Shown: piece after piece, positions 46,532 to 58,679 of the stretch
How the letters are laid out: every line of letters begins with the position of its first letter
Numbering within the stretch: position 1 is the stretch's first letter
From: Acanthaster planci
Lineage: Eukaryota; Echinodermata; Asteroidea; Valvatida; Acanthasteridae
Assembly: GCF_001949145.1 (NCBI RefSeq)
Contig: NW_019091420.1
Span: 687,768 to 751,767, forward strand
Direction of reading: 5' to 3'
DNA length: 64,000 nucleotides
Notes under the pieces: generated by a model
What the model was told of the DNA's origin: nothing
Seen by the model: only the letters and a program-made list of their open reading frames with translations
Database searches by the model: none
Made by a program: the position numbers and the translations under genes

Positions 46532-48385
46532 AGCTCCTTTGTGGAAGAGGCAGGAAAGCCAATGTCCGTTGTAAGGTTGTCATAGTGGCAATCTCCATAA
46601 GACATAAAATCTATATGGAGAAAAATGGCTGTTGCCTCGGTAGACAGACATCACGATGGTGGTGGTTAAATTATGAATGTGAAAAGTATGTGTGGTTAAG
46701 GGGATTTTAGCTGAAAGGTTTGAAATATGCATCTCTTTAAAAAAGATCTGCCCGGTCAATCCGTAGATGGCAGAATACATGTACTTTCCCTTTGTGGAAC
46801 AGATTTCATCAATAGAGGTAACAGCCAGATGTCCTAATTCCAGCCAGGATCCCCGAGACCAAGCAGATGTCTGTATTTTCAGTATTTCCATTCCAAGTTA
46901 CTACATTATTTGATCCGTGCATAGTGCAGCCGAGGGCGCTTTTGTAAATGTCTGCTGATGACTACCCTTCAGAGAGGCACACCCTTACCCGTGAACATGC
47001 AAGTTTGCTTTTTTCGTCGTTACGAGCCTCTCCGAGACGAAGACTTCTTTAAAAAAAAAAATATACCAAAACTTTTCCTGGTAACTTTTTCCTCGTTAAA
47101 AAAAAAAAAATTTGTGGTCGTGTGTGTGTTTAAAAAAGGGCCATGGATACAACTATTTATACTTGCACATTTTTTCAGTCTGGATTAACCTTCAAAGTTC
47201 ACACCGGAAGATTGGCTTCATTGCAAGGTTTTCCAGCCAGGACATGTCTTTATGGGGGGGAAAATTTTAGCTTTTTATGCACACCTGTGCACTACTCGGA
47301 CATCGATTGTAGAAGTATTTGTAATTTTCTAGGGGTTTGCCCTTGTACAAGTAATTTTATTCAACAGCAATACTTTTATGCTTGGTTAGTGTAAATACAT
47401 GTATGTTTTTTTTTTTTCTTATGAAGTAGCATGCCGTATCCTTGGGTGATTTTGGTAGATCTGTTAAGCTTTGCAATCAACTGTCAACGTGTGTTCTGTA
47501 CAATACAAGGGCCTCTCGTCAGTCCTAATTGTCGTTGGTTATTACCCGTATTTTATTTGTGAGGTTTCTTCAAAATTTAATTTATTCATGTATAAGCTGG
47601 ATTAACTAGATAATCAAATTTTTCAACCCCCCCCCAACATAACCCTGAAACCGTATCCGACACCACATAACACCAACACAAGTCTTTGTCTCATCAGTCA
47701 ATGTAAAAATCCCCATGTATTCACCCGACGACAATTGTATTTTAGGACCCTTGTTTGGTAAGAGAATGAAGATCCGTAGTGTTGTTGGACTGTCTCGTTT
47801 CTCGGGGGCAAGATAAATTTTGTAGATGAATAATAAACAGCGGGCAAACAAACTGACTGCGCCAAACTCTATGGATTTGTGCGATGCCAAATGCAGAAAG
47901 TAGCAAGTCAGTCACATTTTTTTTCCAAAAACGTGCAAGATTTTTAACAAATTGAGTCCTGAAGTGCACTGTTGCAATATAATACGTTGTTGCACAGCAC
48001 CACACTTATCCATCTCGCACCCAAAGTGCAGCGATTCTGCAGCGGAACTGTCAGATACTCCAATGCTTACAATTAACGGGCGATCCCCGCGGATCACTTC
48101 ATGTTTCTCCAAGCACTTTGTGTGGAAATGCGCAAGTCGCCAACTCAACGCACCTTTGCTAACCATGCTCTCACTGAGTGATCGTCGTTCTAGAGAAATC
48201 CACAATTTCGTCAGTCCTCGAGTTCAATTTAAAAAACAAATGCTCTCCGCCGCAGATGGTGACTGGTGTCTCCAAAGTCTTTCTGCACTGTGATGTAAAA
48301 CTCTAACCACACTCCACACGGTTGGGACTCGCGTTCACTGTTTCAGTTCTGACGTTCAAAATGTTTCATGCTGAGCTCCATAGGG

Positions 48386-51300
48386 TTACTTCTTAGCCTG
48401 GCCTTCCAGATAATCTTTGGCTTCATTGATCTTTGTTGCCAAGTATGGGGAGCCCCCTGTAACAAAACAAAGATGGAAAAAATGGAAGTCATTTCCCTGT
48501 CTTCAAATCACAAACAAAACAGCTGAAGTGTACAATATAGTAATATGTAATGCTGATGTTTTGATTACTGGCTACTTTTGTCTACTTAAGTGTTGGAACA
48601 GCTCACTGTGACTTCCAAGTTCATGTCACAAACTGTTTACTGAACTTCACACATTCTAGTTCTTATCAAGTCAAAACACGTTCAGCCAAATTCAGTAACA
48701 GTATATGTTGCTCTCCATGTGGACTCCAGCAAAATGTGCACAAAATTCTCTGTATGAGCTGAGCTTGCATAATGGAGTGATCCTTTTGTGCACATTCAGT
48801 TGAAAACTGGTAGCGTAAACAGATCGGATCTTACAGACCTCGGTCCGGGTGATTGAGCAGCATTATCCGTCGGTGGGCCTCTCTCACTTTGGCTTTCGAC
48901 ACGGACGGGCTGTGGAGAGAAAACCGAGTGTTGAACCTTCAGATTGCTACATCTCCCTGTGCTTTATTACGACACATTGCACTTTCTTTTAAACAGCATC
49001 TGCTAGATGTCAGAGCTCTTAGGGTGGGCAACCAGTCTATGCTGGATTAAACAGCGCCCTCCTCAGTTTGAGTACAGAGGCATATCTATAGACGGGTGAA
49101 GCAAGCTGTCTCGTTGCCTCGTAAAACCATATCAATACAAAGATGAAGGGTGTACATGTAAAAAGAATGACAGTCAATAGGGATGTTGAACTGGCTTAGT
49201 TTACCACTTGGACTGCCTGTTCATGCCTCGACCTACCCAACGACCAGATGTGATCGTCGAAATGCAGTAGGAAAATATAAACAAGGAAGAAGTTATCAAT
49301 TGCAAAGCCGGCTAAATTGCTGCTGCAGAAAGCCACACCAAACTTTAACCATTTCCTGCCGGGGCAGTTATCAATGTTGATGATGCTGGGCCGTGATATT
49401 TATCATTTTTTTCTGTTTTCAAAATTCTTTTAAAAATTCCCATCTTCATTTACTGGACACTTACAAACACGTGAAGGACTGTCTGGTGTCCACTCTAGCC
49501 TGACAGACAAAATCTATCGACGCCTGAGTATTTCAGCCAGGCCTGCAGCCTTGTAAAAAGAGTCCAGATTGTGTGGTGTTACATAACTTTCTTTTGTTCA
49601 GGAGCCTGGCTCAGTCTACTGCTGACCTCTTTTCAACAGGGGCCAGATTAGCATGCAGCCGTCCTGTGTGGCTCATCACTGCGGTGGTGGAGCGCTTCTG
49701 TCCCCGGTGGTAATCCGCTTGCTCTAAATGCCCCAAACCCTGGTATACGGTTTCAAAATAACGCTGGATTATCTCCACTTTTGAGAGTGAAAAAATGTGG
49801 GTAATTCCCAGCATCCTGGTCTTTTGTTCCGAATACGGTCTTTTGTTACAAGGCCCTGTTCCCTTTGTCCGAGTTCAGAGACCCCGGCCACGCATATAAA
49901 GCATACGTGTCTGGATCCGGAATCCCCGACAGGAAGTGGTTAAAGTGGTAGCTCAAAATATCAACAGAGGCAGGAGTAGAATGGGACAAATGGGCACAGC
50001 GGGCATCACTGGATCAAAATCAACTGAAGTGGCAATTTTACCCTGCAGGGAACCTTTCACAATGCCCAAGAGTGTCTGCTATGCAACTTGAACAAAACTG
50101 TGGTATGCAAAATACAAAAAATTTGTGGGGGTGCCATGACAACCCAAAAAATTTATAAGGTCACAAGAGGGCGCTAGTCTGAAAGTATTCTTGCTGTGGA
50201 CGTTGTTGAAGCTAACTGTAGCACAAGATGAAATCATGAAAGTTTCTACACAACTGGTCAGAAATGGCATGAAAAAAGGACCAGTGTTGGGTAAACGTAG
50301 GAGCAGGGTTAGAGCTCTACCCGGTTACATCTTTTCACATTTTCCCTACCTGACTCCAAGGATGAGGCTAGCTTCCCTCTTGTTCATCTTGGGATCAAAG
50401 CCACCTTTGTAGTAGCTACTGAATGTCTAAATAGACAAAAAATATTGAAGAGTGATTTTTTTTTTAATCTTCAAGTGTCAGTGCAATTGAAGGAGTGCGA
50501 TTTTGCTGAGCTGCACGGCAAAATTCTGCCAGAAAAAAAGCTGAGTTTTGAACAAGAGCGAAGACAACTGGTTCACCTTTTGCCTGCCTCTTAGCATGTA
50601 GCAAGCACAATCTTTGAGACATCAGCAAACTCCACTTGAGTACCATTCGAGTACTGAGTTCAATGCCCAATACTGAATTGGTTAGGAGAAAACAGAGCCC
50701 AAGAACATGAGAATTTGATGAGAAAAAAACAATGGTAGGTTAATAGAAAACAGGTCTCACAAATCCTGTGTACATGAGCCAGATATTGAGAGCTTTAGTT
50801 TTTATATCTGGCTCTATCATAAGTACTTACTGGTTTAGGAATCTTATGAGCATTCTTTTGGACAATGCGCCCCGTTTGCACCGCAAGGCGACCTGAAGAT
50901 AAGACACATAAGACAAAGAGAATAAAGCAGGCAATGTCAGATGACAAACTTCTTTTGAAAATAAATACCAAAATTATGCAGTTTAAAAAATAATTACTGA
51001 GGACACACAAATCAGGAAGGGAAGATATCCCGCAAAACTTGAGCTTTACTCTCGTCACTGGAGTTGATACGTCAAAAATGACTGTGTTGGCCGTCTGCGT
51101 AGCCCACCACAGCCAGAAGTGACCAAAAAAAGGAACTTGACGAACAGAATTTGTGACCAAACAGGACCCTGGCAGTTTGAAGTTGGCATTTAGGTTATGT
51201 ACATGTATCAAAACTGCAACACTTGCCTTGAAGAGGTCCAAAAAGGTATTCCCCCTTTAGGGGCACCATCACGGTGGATCGTTCCATGAGGTTGGGGCAC

Positions 51301-54300
51301 AATTTGTGACGGTGTCCTTGTTACTGTACATGGGTAACTTTTACCACCTGTCATGACCTGTAGAGTAGGTCATTTACTCTGTAAAAGTACATTTGTAGCA
51401 CACACCTCTGCATTCAGCCTTGCAAGATGTATAATTTGGAATCCACATGCAGGGAAATAGCTGTTCATTTGGAATCCACGTAACAATGGACACCGTCACC
51501 ATATTTGCCCCAACCTCATGGAAGGACCCTTATCACAAACGTAATTCTCCCAAAAACGGTACCAGCATGGTAAGTTTTGGTGGCACTCTAATCACTCCTT
51601 TTTATTGGTAAACGTCCAAAGCAATGCTTCTTCAAATGAGTTTCAATTTCCAAATGTTGCATCGCCATTGTAACCGTTTTCATTGTGGCAATCTCCAAAT
51701 AACACACGCTTGAGTCACAACATCCTTCATGACATCAAGAGACTGGGCCTTCTTGTGAAATGAAAAATCAGGCGTTTTTTTCACTTTGGACAGTCTGGAA
51801 GTTGGGCTTAAAACTGCCTGCTTTTCATCTCATGTTGATGTATTTAAGTCTGTTCAACTTTTGGTTGATTCGTTTGCTTCTCAAATATCAACCAAGCAGT
51901 ACCAGGCAAGTTTTGTAGGGGTGATTAAATCTAGGGAAACAGAGACTCGGCCCCAAATATGAGATCCGAGATACGAGTGACTTGAACAGCAATGGGCACG
52001 TGCTCAGCTCCGGACCTAAATGCAACTTTCTCTATGTCACAAGCATTTACGGCAAGAAAATACTCAAAATACTTGGGTTATTTCAATATCTCCAAGCTAC
52101 ATTCAGCTTGGACTACACAAAATCTTCAGGACTACTTGGCTTTCTTACCCACGTATGCAGCCCCAGCCAGTCCAAGGCCAACCAGAATCAACGTGGTAGA
52201 CTGCAGTATAAACAGTACAGGGAGGAAAGTGAAGACAGCCAATGAAAATGAAATCATTTCCAGAGCACTGAAGTTATTGGGGTGTAAAAACAGAACTGAG
52301 CCTATAGAGGGACCCCAATACGACGCTTTTAGTGTCAATCTGCGCACTTCCGCGTTTGAAAACGAGGCTGTATGTGTCAGCTTCAATTGTTAATTCGATC
52401 AGACGATTGAAAGTAAGGAGTTAAGACACAAAATACATAAAGGTATGTTAAATTCAGACTTTTCAGGCTGCAAATTTTTGTGGAAGAGTCTTTCAGGATG
52501 ACTGGAGAGTGAAATCAAAAGAAAAAATAATGGCAATTTACTGCAAACTAACATACCTGCGATGGTCATTTACATATATCTTGTGCAGTGGGCGTGGTTT
52601 AAACTCAAGTGGCACCACACTTACTGCATGTACTGTGTCAACTCCGCGGGCGTGCGCGACAAAGTGCAACACAGAGAGCCTCGGTTTCGATGCAGATATG
52701 CGCAAGACGGTGCTAATGTGAAATCTATCTATTCACACAACAGTGCTGCTAACAACATTAACAGGGATGTCATCCGACTAGTACAAGTGGGCCCCTACAG
52801 TCAGACACTGATTCAGCGTAAATAAGGTTGGGCATGATTGATTGACACCAACAGGTTGATCTTTACGAACTAATGTTAGCCTTCTAATCATTGTTACTTT
52901 CATTAAGTTTTACTTTTAGGCCATCTTTTGATATCTGCACTGGGCATCAGCCATGTCAGTGTTGGGTGTGATCAATCAATCAGCACAATCTCACGATGAC
53001 GTCACACTACATCAGTACATGTGTCACTTATGTCAGTCACGTCAGTTGATCCTATACCTCAGACAGGATAGACATTCTCTTATCTCTTTCTCAAAATAAT
53101 CTTCCACAACAGTAAACAATCAACTGGACAGAAAAGGCAATTGCAATAGGGTACCAAAGTGTGACGTCACTGTGAACCAGAAAGTGCAGTGCAAACGAAT
53201 GGAGTGCGCGCGCGTGTTGGTTCACGCGCTGGTTCTCCCGCTAATGCCTTTTACACACTAATTGTGCGCGTGACGTATTCACTTCGGTACTCTTTGAGAT
53301 CGATAGATCGTGCTCTACATTAGCACAAATGGTAAGTGATTATTATGTAACCTTGGGCCTATCCCTTTCACACAGCTGGTCAGCTGGTTGTGGAAGACTG
53401 TTATTGTTAAACGCAATCTTGAACCGTGGGCAAATTTACTGTACTCCATCCTGAGTTGATTTACCTTTGAACATGTTGAACAACATCCACTCATAGGTCT
53501 ATCATAGGATAATCAACTCAGATGGGAGTACAGTAAGTTTGCACAAGATTCAAGCATTGCGCTTAACACTGCCGTCATGCTATTTAGCGTCAACACACAG
53601 GTAGCGTCAATAACTTGAAAATACCCTCTACAGATTTAAAAGTGGTTTTATCACATTTTAGAGACTCTAACACTTGCCACTGTATAAGAGAAACACCAAA
53701 TTTGCTTCCAGATTCTCACAGGAAAACGAAATTTTTTCGCAATGTATGGGGGCCGCCATCTTTCTTTCCACTGCCGTCCACGCGAAAATAAGATGGCGGT
53801 TGGTCAGACTACACAAACAGACCAGAGTTTGTCACTCAAAATTCAACACTCAAATATCATTTCACATTGATATGATACATTGAATTTGATATGTATGATC
53901 CTAATTAACATTTTATATAAAAAATCTTTGCATAAATTGGCTTGAATAACTTGTTGACGCTTTGTTAACTCCTGTCGACGCTAAATAAAATAGCATGACA
54001 CAGTAACAATTAATTGCTATTTGATAAAAGGAAAGGAGTTAACCTAAGTAAACTTTATTACCCACAGGATTGACAATCGTGCAGTGCAATCGATCGACAA
54101 TGTAGATCACCTGATTACGCTGAACATACCCAAATGCTAAGCTATACAGGCTAAGGCCTAGGCCCTAAGTTACATGGCGGATGATGCAACTTTTCATGTC
54201 CACGAAAATTACGTCAAACTAATATAAAAGTAATAAGCGGCGTTCAATCATACACCACGTTTTAAAGTTTTGATGGGAAAAATGTTAATTTCTCTTCTCT

Positions 54301-54314
54301 GCTTTACTTACCAT
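48386..54314 (-). CDS. DNAJC19: Mitochondrial import inner membrane translocase subunit TIM14 / DnaJ homolog C19
   Basis: DNAJC19 (Pam18) is the J-protein of the inner mitochondrial membrane that stimulates mtHsp70 in the TIM23 import motor and also interacts with prohibitins. Coding exons, in transcript order on the minus strand: 54314-54312 (ATG only), 52200-52149, 50892-50831, 50426-50350, 48909-48839, 48456-48386 (stop TAA). All junctions are GT-AG and in frame, 336 bases including the stop, 111 residues (human 116). Landmarks: N-terminal hydrophobic segment [15 protein letters not shown] (membrane anchor), [21 protein letters not shown], the J-domain HPD motif in [14 protein letters not shown], and the C-terminus [13 protein letters not shown], nearly identical to human. 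The J domain lies at the C-terminus, as in the family. Introns contain a foldback (51284-51523) and MITEs of families E and D. Confidence 0.95.
51284..51523. repeat. Foldback element in DNAJC19 intron
   Basis: TCCATGAGGTTGGGGCA and GACGGTGTCC at 51284-51318 are inverted at 51488-51523. The spacer of about 170 bp contains a direct repeat of TTTGGAATCCACRT. Non-coding. Confidence 0.7.
52301..52732 (-). mobile_element. MITE family E, copy 2
   Basis: Reverse complement of 34330-34768 over nearly its full length. It starts CCTATAGAGGGACCCC and lies in DNAJC19 intron 1, about 100 bp upstream (in transcript sense) of coding exon 2. Confidence 0.75.
53574..53999 (+). mobile_element. MITE family D, copy 2
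   Basis: Starts GTCATGCTATTTAGCGTCAA and ends CGACGCTAAATAAAATAGCATGAC (24 bases; its inverted core is GCATGAC plus TTAGCGTC). It aligns with 35008-35426. In DNAJC19 intron 1, non-coding. Confidence 0.8.
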
Positions 54315-55069
54315 TTTCTGACCGTTTCCTTCTGACGCGTAAGAAACGTGACTTTCAAACAACAAAGTTATATCACATGTAAATCACTGACCCACTTTCT
54401 TTGCGTGTAGCCTATGTACATGTATGTACATGTCACTGGGCAGTGGTTGCCTTGCCTTTCCTTTGCATTTGTTGCAATGGCACAACGCCCTCTTCTGGCA
54501 AACTCAGTCTTTTTTTTTGTGGCAGTGTAGGAGATACGAAGCCTAGCGCTAGCATGAACAGAGCTCACCAAAATAGCTCGTAAGCAGTCCGTCTGGCTGG
54601 GGACGCTCTCACATAGTAGGTCACATTATAGCATTAATTAAAGGAGCGAAACCTTGCTATGGCACTTGAATACATTAACATAAAGCTAAAAATACAAATT
54701 AAAAGATTTTTCTGTTTTTTTTTTAATGAGGCTGCAGCTTGGCGCAATAAAAGCGCGTTCCCAAAAATGCGACACTATAAACTTACTGATGTGTAGGGCA
54801 TTTACTTTCCTTTTAATTATACAAGTTTGGAGGACAGCCTTCGTACTTTACTTCCTTCCAAAATCATATTCAAAAGAAGTGATGGGTTACTTGCTGCATT
54901 AAAACAAGTCCATGGCCGACCCTACTCAGAGGGTGAGGCAACACAGGCGTGATGATGTCCAGTTGAAATACTCCGACACGAGACGCGTGTGATTCTTTGA
55001 TCACCTAACCCAGCCAATTGGAAGAACATCCACTATGCTGCACATTGAGGTGACTGGCAAGACGTATCT
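54315..55069. other. DNAJC19 5' flank
   Basis: Sequence upstream of DNAJC19 (minus strand). The first 50 bases past the ATG are probable 5' UTR. No TATA box is evident. No other coding sequence is supported before the BEL/Pao fragment. Confidence 0.4.
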
Positions 55070-55668
55070 CGGCGACTTTTGGTCAACGGAAAGTATGGGG
55101 GTCAGGATACAAAATTGCAGCTGCAAACCTTCAAGGAACCTACACCTGGTACACAGGGAACAACGTCAGTTCGAAAAAAAATGTGGAACTCATGCAAGAA
55201 AGTAGGCAATGGTTCCCTGGCCCTACCCATGGATCCGAAAGAACTACCAGATAACAAAAAAAAGCTGTAGCCAAATTATTCTCAGTAGAAAAGAGGCTCC
55301 GGAAAGAAGGAAAATACGCTCAACTCTATGATGGGCAAATGAAGGAAACGGAACAAAAAGGATTATCAAGAAAGTTGAGGGACGACGAGATAAATAATTT
55401 TGATGGTTCGGTTCACTGCATTTCCCACCACTCAGTCATTAATCGTGCCGAAAAGAGTACGCCGGTTCGTATTGTCTTCAATTCGTTGTCTGCCAGCTTC
55501 AATGGCCATCGACTAAATGACTACTGGGAGAAGGGACCTGATCTCCTTAACGATCTCTTTTGGAGTATTGGGCCGGTTCAGACAATTTCCGGTGCTGTGT
55601 CAGGTGACATAGCGAAGACGTACCATCAAGTCAGAATCAGGGAGAACGATAAACATCGAGAGATGTAA
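55070..55668 (+). pseudogene. BEL/Pao-type retrotransposon fragment, disrupted
   Basis: The plus-strand translation, which needs at least one frame change in an A-run near 55253-55262, shows the order seen before the reverse transcriptase of BEL/Pao elements: an FWSTES-like motif, an ELPDN-like motif, a basic helix, then in the frame 55339-55668 VRIVFNSLSASFNG, LNDYWEKGPDLLNDL and SGDIAKTYHQV, the last being the first catalytic region of the reverse transcriptase. It stops at a TAA just after that region. No LTR, integrase or gag was found, so this is a 5'- and 3'-truncated, frame-broken relic. Confidence 0.7.
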
Positions 55669-57008
55669 AAGAGAAATAAAAACACTACTTAAAACCAGTA
55701 TGTGAAGCCTACTGAATTTGTCATGTGTTATGTGACTACTGAGTAATAATTCTCGGGGGTGATACCGGCTGGGAACGCCTGCACATAAAAATATAAAAAA
55801 TACCCCATTACTCTCTGTTAAAAATCCGAACCAACGTCATGCAGCCCAAGAGAATTTATAATTTTTATAGAGAATTTTAATTTCATAAATAAAATTTACT
55901 CCACAATAAAGATCAACAGTAATGCTCTGCGCTCGTAATTGAGTATTCTGTCCTATAGGCCTGGAAAAGGGAATGAAATTCCCTCCATTTTTTTCCAAAA
56001 AAGCTCCCTTGGAGGCCGGAGAAACGAATATTAGAAAGGTCCAATCAATAATTCCGTCTGCTCGTCCTCTTTCTGCAAGTTTTTCTTTTCTGTGTCCCGC
56101 AGTTTTGCAGAAGATGTTTGATTTCTCCGTTTGCTTACAGAATGAGATTATCATTGCGCACAAAACACTCAGGCTACCGCATTCAGTGGCAACGGACAAC
56201 TGTATCATCCTTCTCCAGAAACTCAAGAAAGCGTATTCAATTTTTGGAATTGGTTTTTCTATTTGGGATAGATTTTCTTCGTTTTGAGCCATTCTTACTG
56301 CGAAACCGGTCCTCGAGGTGATATTAAAGGGTGCATTCCACCAAATGGTTGTATTTCTGCGCGCAAGCTCATTATTATTTTGTGATTCCACGGGATTTTT
56401 ACAATAACACAGGCCATAATCAGGAGGCATCATAGAAATATTTCTATAAATCCCGAATTTAGGACTGATAGTTTCCAGTTCGGGGTATTTCTTTCACAAA
56501 AAGCTACGAAGTGCGGAGCTATTTTGGACAGAAGCAGGGGGCTACATTCAGAAATGAGCGCTTAGTTTTACTGCTTTTTTGGGGGGTATCTTCATTCAAA
56601 GGTGAATAAAAAAATCTTTCGTGGCTAACCCTCATGAAATTGAAAGGAAAAGTGATCTTCTGGCCATAATCTTGAATTTCCAGTGAAAACACGGAGGCCA
56701 ACCTCTTCACGAGAGTCAACAGGCGGCGCTATTTCGGTCCGATGTTGCACTGTTTTCTATGGACGCGTAGTTGGTGTAGCGCAACCTAGTTAGCCGAACG
56801 CAAGACCGTTAGCATGTGCGCACTCTCCCTCAGTTATTTAGTTGTCCAAGAATTGTTAAGTCGGACCAACGCTCGCTCCAAGACACACTAGCCACCACAC
56901 AGCGCCGCGTACAGCCCTTTGTCCGAAAGATTATCCCCCACTTCCTCGGTGCCACGTACAGTCATTGTCCACATATTGTTTTGTTTTTCTTTGTATTATA
57001 CTTAGGGA
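55669..57008. other. Intergenic DNA, no recognised gene
   Basis: AT-rich. A 198-codon open frame lies on the minus strand at 55837-56433, with no similarity I recognise and no splice or promoter context. From about 56700 to 56960 the DNA is more GC- and CpG-rich, but no start codon with a usable frame follows. Confidence 0.4.
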
Positions 57009-57272
57009 GGTCCGGTCACGGACGTATATAAACAGCTGGACTTGCAACGCCTTTATATGAAAAAGAAGCCAACCAGCGGCCATTTTACCGAGCCTAATAC
57101 AAATGCGTAAGTTGGCATGCTTGTATTGACGTCAGGAAGAACAAAGGCAGACATTGCTGGGAAAGCTTTGTATTCGGCTCGGTAAAATGGCCGCTAGTGG
57201 ATTCAAGATCTCTGTAAGCTGATTAAAGGCATTGCGAGTTCAGATTTCATTATACACGTCCGTGGGTCCGGT
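57009..57272. mobile_element. Foldback MITE, ~100-bp arms
   Basis: The left arm 57009-57105 (TCCGGTCACGGACGT, then GCGGCCATTTTACCGAGCC) is inverted at 57166-57272 (GGCTCGGTAAAATGGCCGC, then ACGTCCGTGGGTCCGG). The inner 20 bases are nearly perfect. No coding content. Confidence 0.8.
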
Positions 57273-57506
57273 TAGATGCCCTCCGTTTTAAAAAGTTATG
57301 GGGCCCGGACATGATTATAGCGTATCATTGTTTGATTCATTGTTATCATTTCATTTTCTTATTTTATTAGAGAAAGCAGCGCCTGCATCATCTTCAGATA
57401 GCCCTCCGAAGAAATGAGCCCTTCTCGTCATACAAATCAGTTTAATCTACCCCGACTGCTGTTGCTCACTTTCAGCCCACCCACTACGTATAGCCCATCA
57501 TATGAA

Positions 57507-57661
57507 GCAAGATATGAGACGGAGAGAACCCCCCCCCCCCTTTGCATTGGTCATTGAGGAATTATTTTCAGACATCGGGGGGGGGGGTGTCATGTAACAA
57601 TAGTCTAGAGCTCGAAAAGCAATTGGACACGTTGGGGGTACCTCTCGGTCTCATTTCTTGC
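57507..57661. mobile_element. Foldback element, copy A of a local pair
   Basis: GCAAGATATGAGACGGAGAG at the left is inverted as CTCGGTCTCATTTCTTGC at the right. It shares its interior (AACAATAGTCTAGAG) and ends with 57815-57990. Both copies have C and G runs next to the ends. Confidence 0.65.
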
Positions 57662-57814
57662 GGGATATAATAGTCCACAGTGTGTCTAGGGCTTATCGCT
57701 TACTGCTCTGGCCTTGATTACTTCAGGACCTGCTGGTGGGTCAGTCAGTATTTGTCCATGACTCACTCCAGTCATGGAGGAAGGAACCTCAGCTTCCTTC
57801 ATGCTCCATTTAAA

Positions 57815-57990
57815 GCAAGATATGGGACGGAGAGAACCCCCACGCCTTTGTGTTGGTTACTTATTGTTTGATCGCAATCTCAGGAATTCTTTACAGACTT
57901 CTAGGGGGATGTGTTAGGTATAAACAATAGTCTAGAGTGTATATAGGGATTGGACAGGTGGGGGGGGTACCCCTCCGTCCTATATCTTGC
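57815..57990. mobile_element. Foldback element, copy B of a local pair
   Basis: Same family and orientation as 57507-57661: GCAAGATATGGGACGGAGAG at the left, CTCCGTCCTATATCTTGC at the right. The two copies are about 150 bp apart. Confidence 0.65.
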
Positions 57991-58588
57991 CTGGTATAAC
58001 TCACTCAACATGACTCATCGTCTATTTTTATCGTCAGATTTCATCTTGTTGTGTAATAATTTCAAAGAAAAGGTCAATGTGTACCACATTTTCTGACCCT
58101 GTGATTTTTTCATATTCACGTTTATCCCATACAGAAAGTCACACTAGACTTTCTGACCCTATACCATTCCTATTCATTCCTTGGTCATCTTGTGCCATAT
58201 TTTTTCACCCATACACCTCATCCTTATTCATATCAATATGTTCATATTACTATGTTTTGCATATTCATGCGACCTTTTGCTATTTTTATATCGAAGGTCA
58301 AAGTGTACCACACAGTCCCCCACACTACTTACGCCTGATAACTGTGGTTGCCACGGTCACATTAAGGCCAGACTTTATTTATTCCTTGGTCCGAGAGCTT
58401 TTTGTCAGAATAAGAAACACTTGTGGAGGAGGGCGGAAAAAATTAAGTGAATATTTAGTTTTAGTTTCTCTAAATACTAATGATCACATTTCGAAGATGA
58501 GGAAGAAAACGAAGTTTAAAGTAGTTTATAGATAAGTAAGATTTGATCGAAGCTTTGCATGGTGGAAGAGACTGGAGAAATAAGTTTG

Positions 58589-58679
58589 CCGGGTACACCA
58601 TGGAATCAATCTCTCACCAGTTCTCTGAAGAACCACACCTCGCCCGGTCCAAAAGAGATTGATTCCATGGTGTACCCGG
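58589..58679. repeat. Perfect 26-bp inverted repeat
   Basis: 58589-58614 (CCGGGTACACCATGGAATCA plus ATCTCT) is exactly inverted at 58654-58679 with a 39-bp spacer. Weaker inverted similarity continues just outside. A foldback or MITE core. Confidence 0.85.

Larger units (their letters stand above)
45111..48385. other. ARGLU1-DNAJC19 intergenic region
   Basis: Convergent gene ends. It contains the C-rich degenerate repeat 45630-45800, the palindromic element 46473-46531, and poly-A/poly-G runs near 47053 and 47098. Two minus-strand AATAAA hexamers (TTTATT at 47552-47557 and 47581-47586) are possible DNAJC19 poly(A) sites. No coding exon is supported. Confidence 0.5.

Noticed and set aside
50795-51241. 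148-codon minus-strand frame containing DNAJC19 exon 3
   Set aside because: Only 50831-50892 is exon, shown by splice sites and frame; the rest is intron read-through.
54173-54230. ATGGCGGATGATGCAAC start-like plus-strand sequence
   Set aside because: The frame closes after 17 codons and no donor or homologous continuation was seen.
58077-58535. 152-codon plus-strand frame
   Set aside because: T-rich repetitive DNA; the translation is low-complexity Phe/Ser/Tyr/His-rich with no domain.
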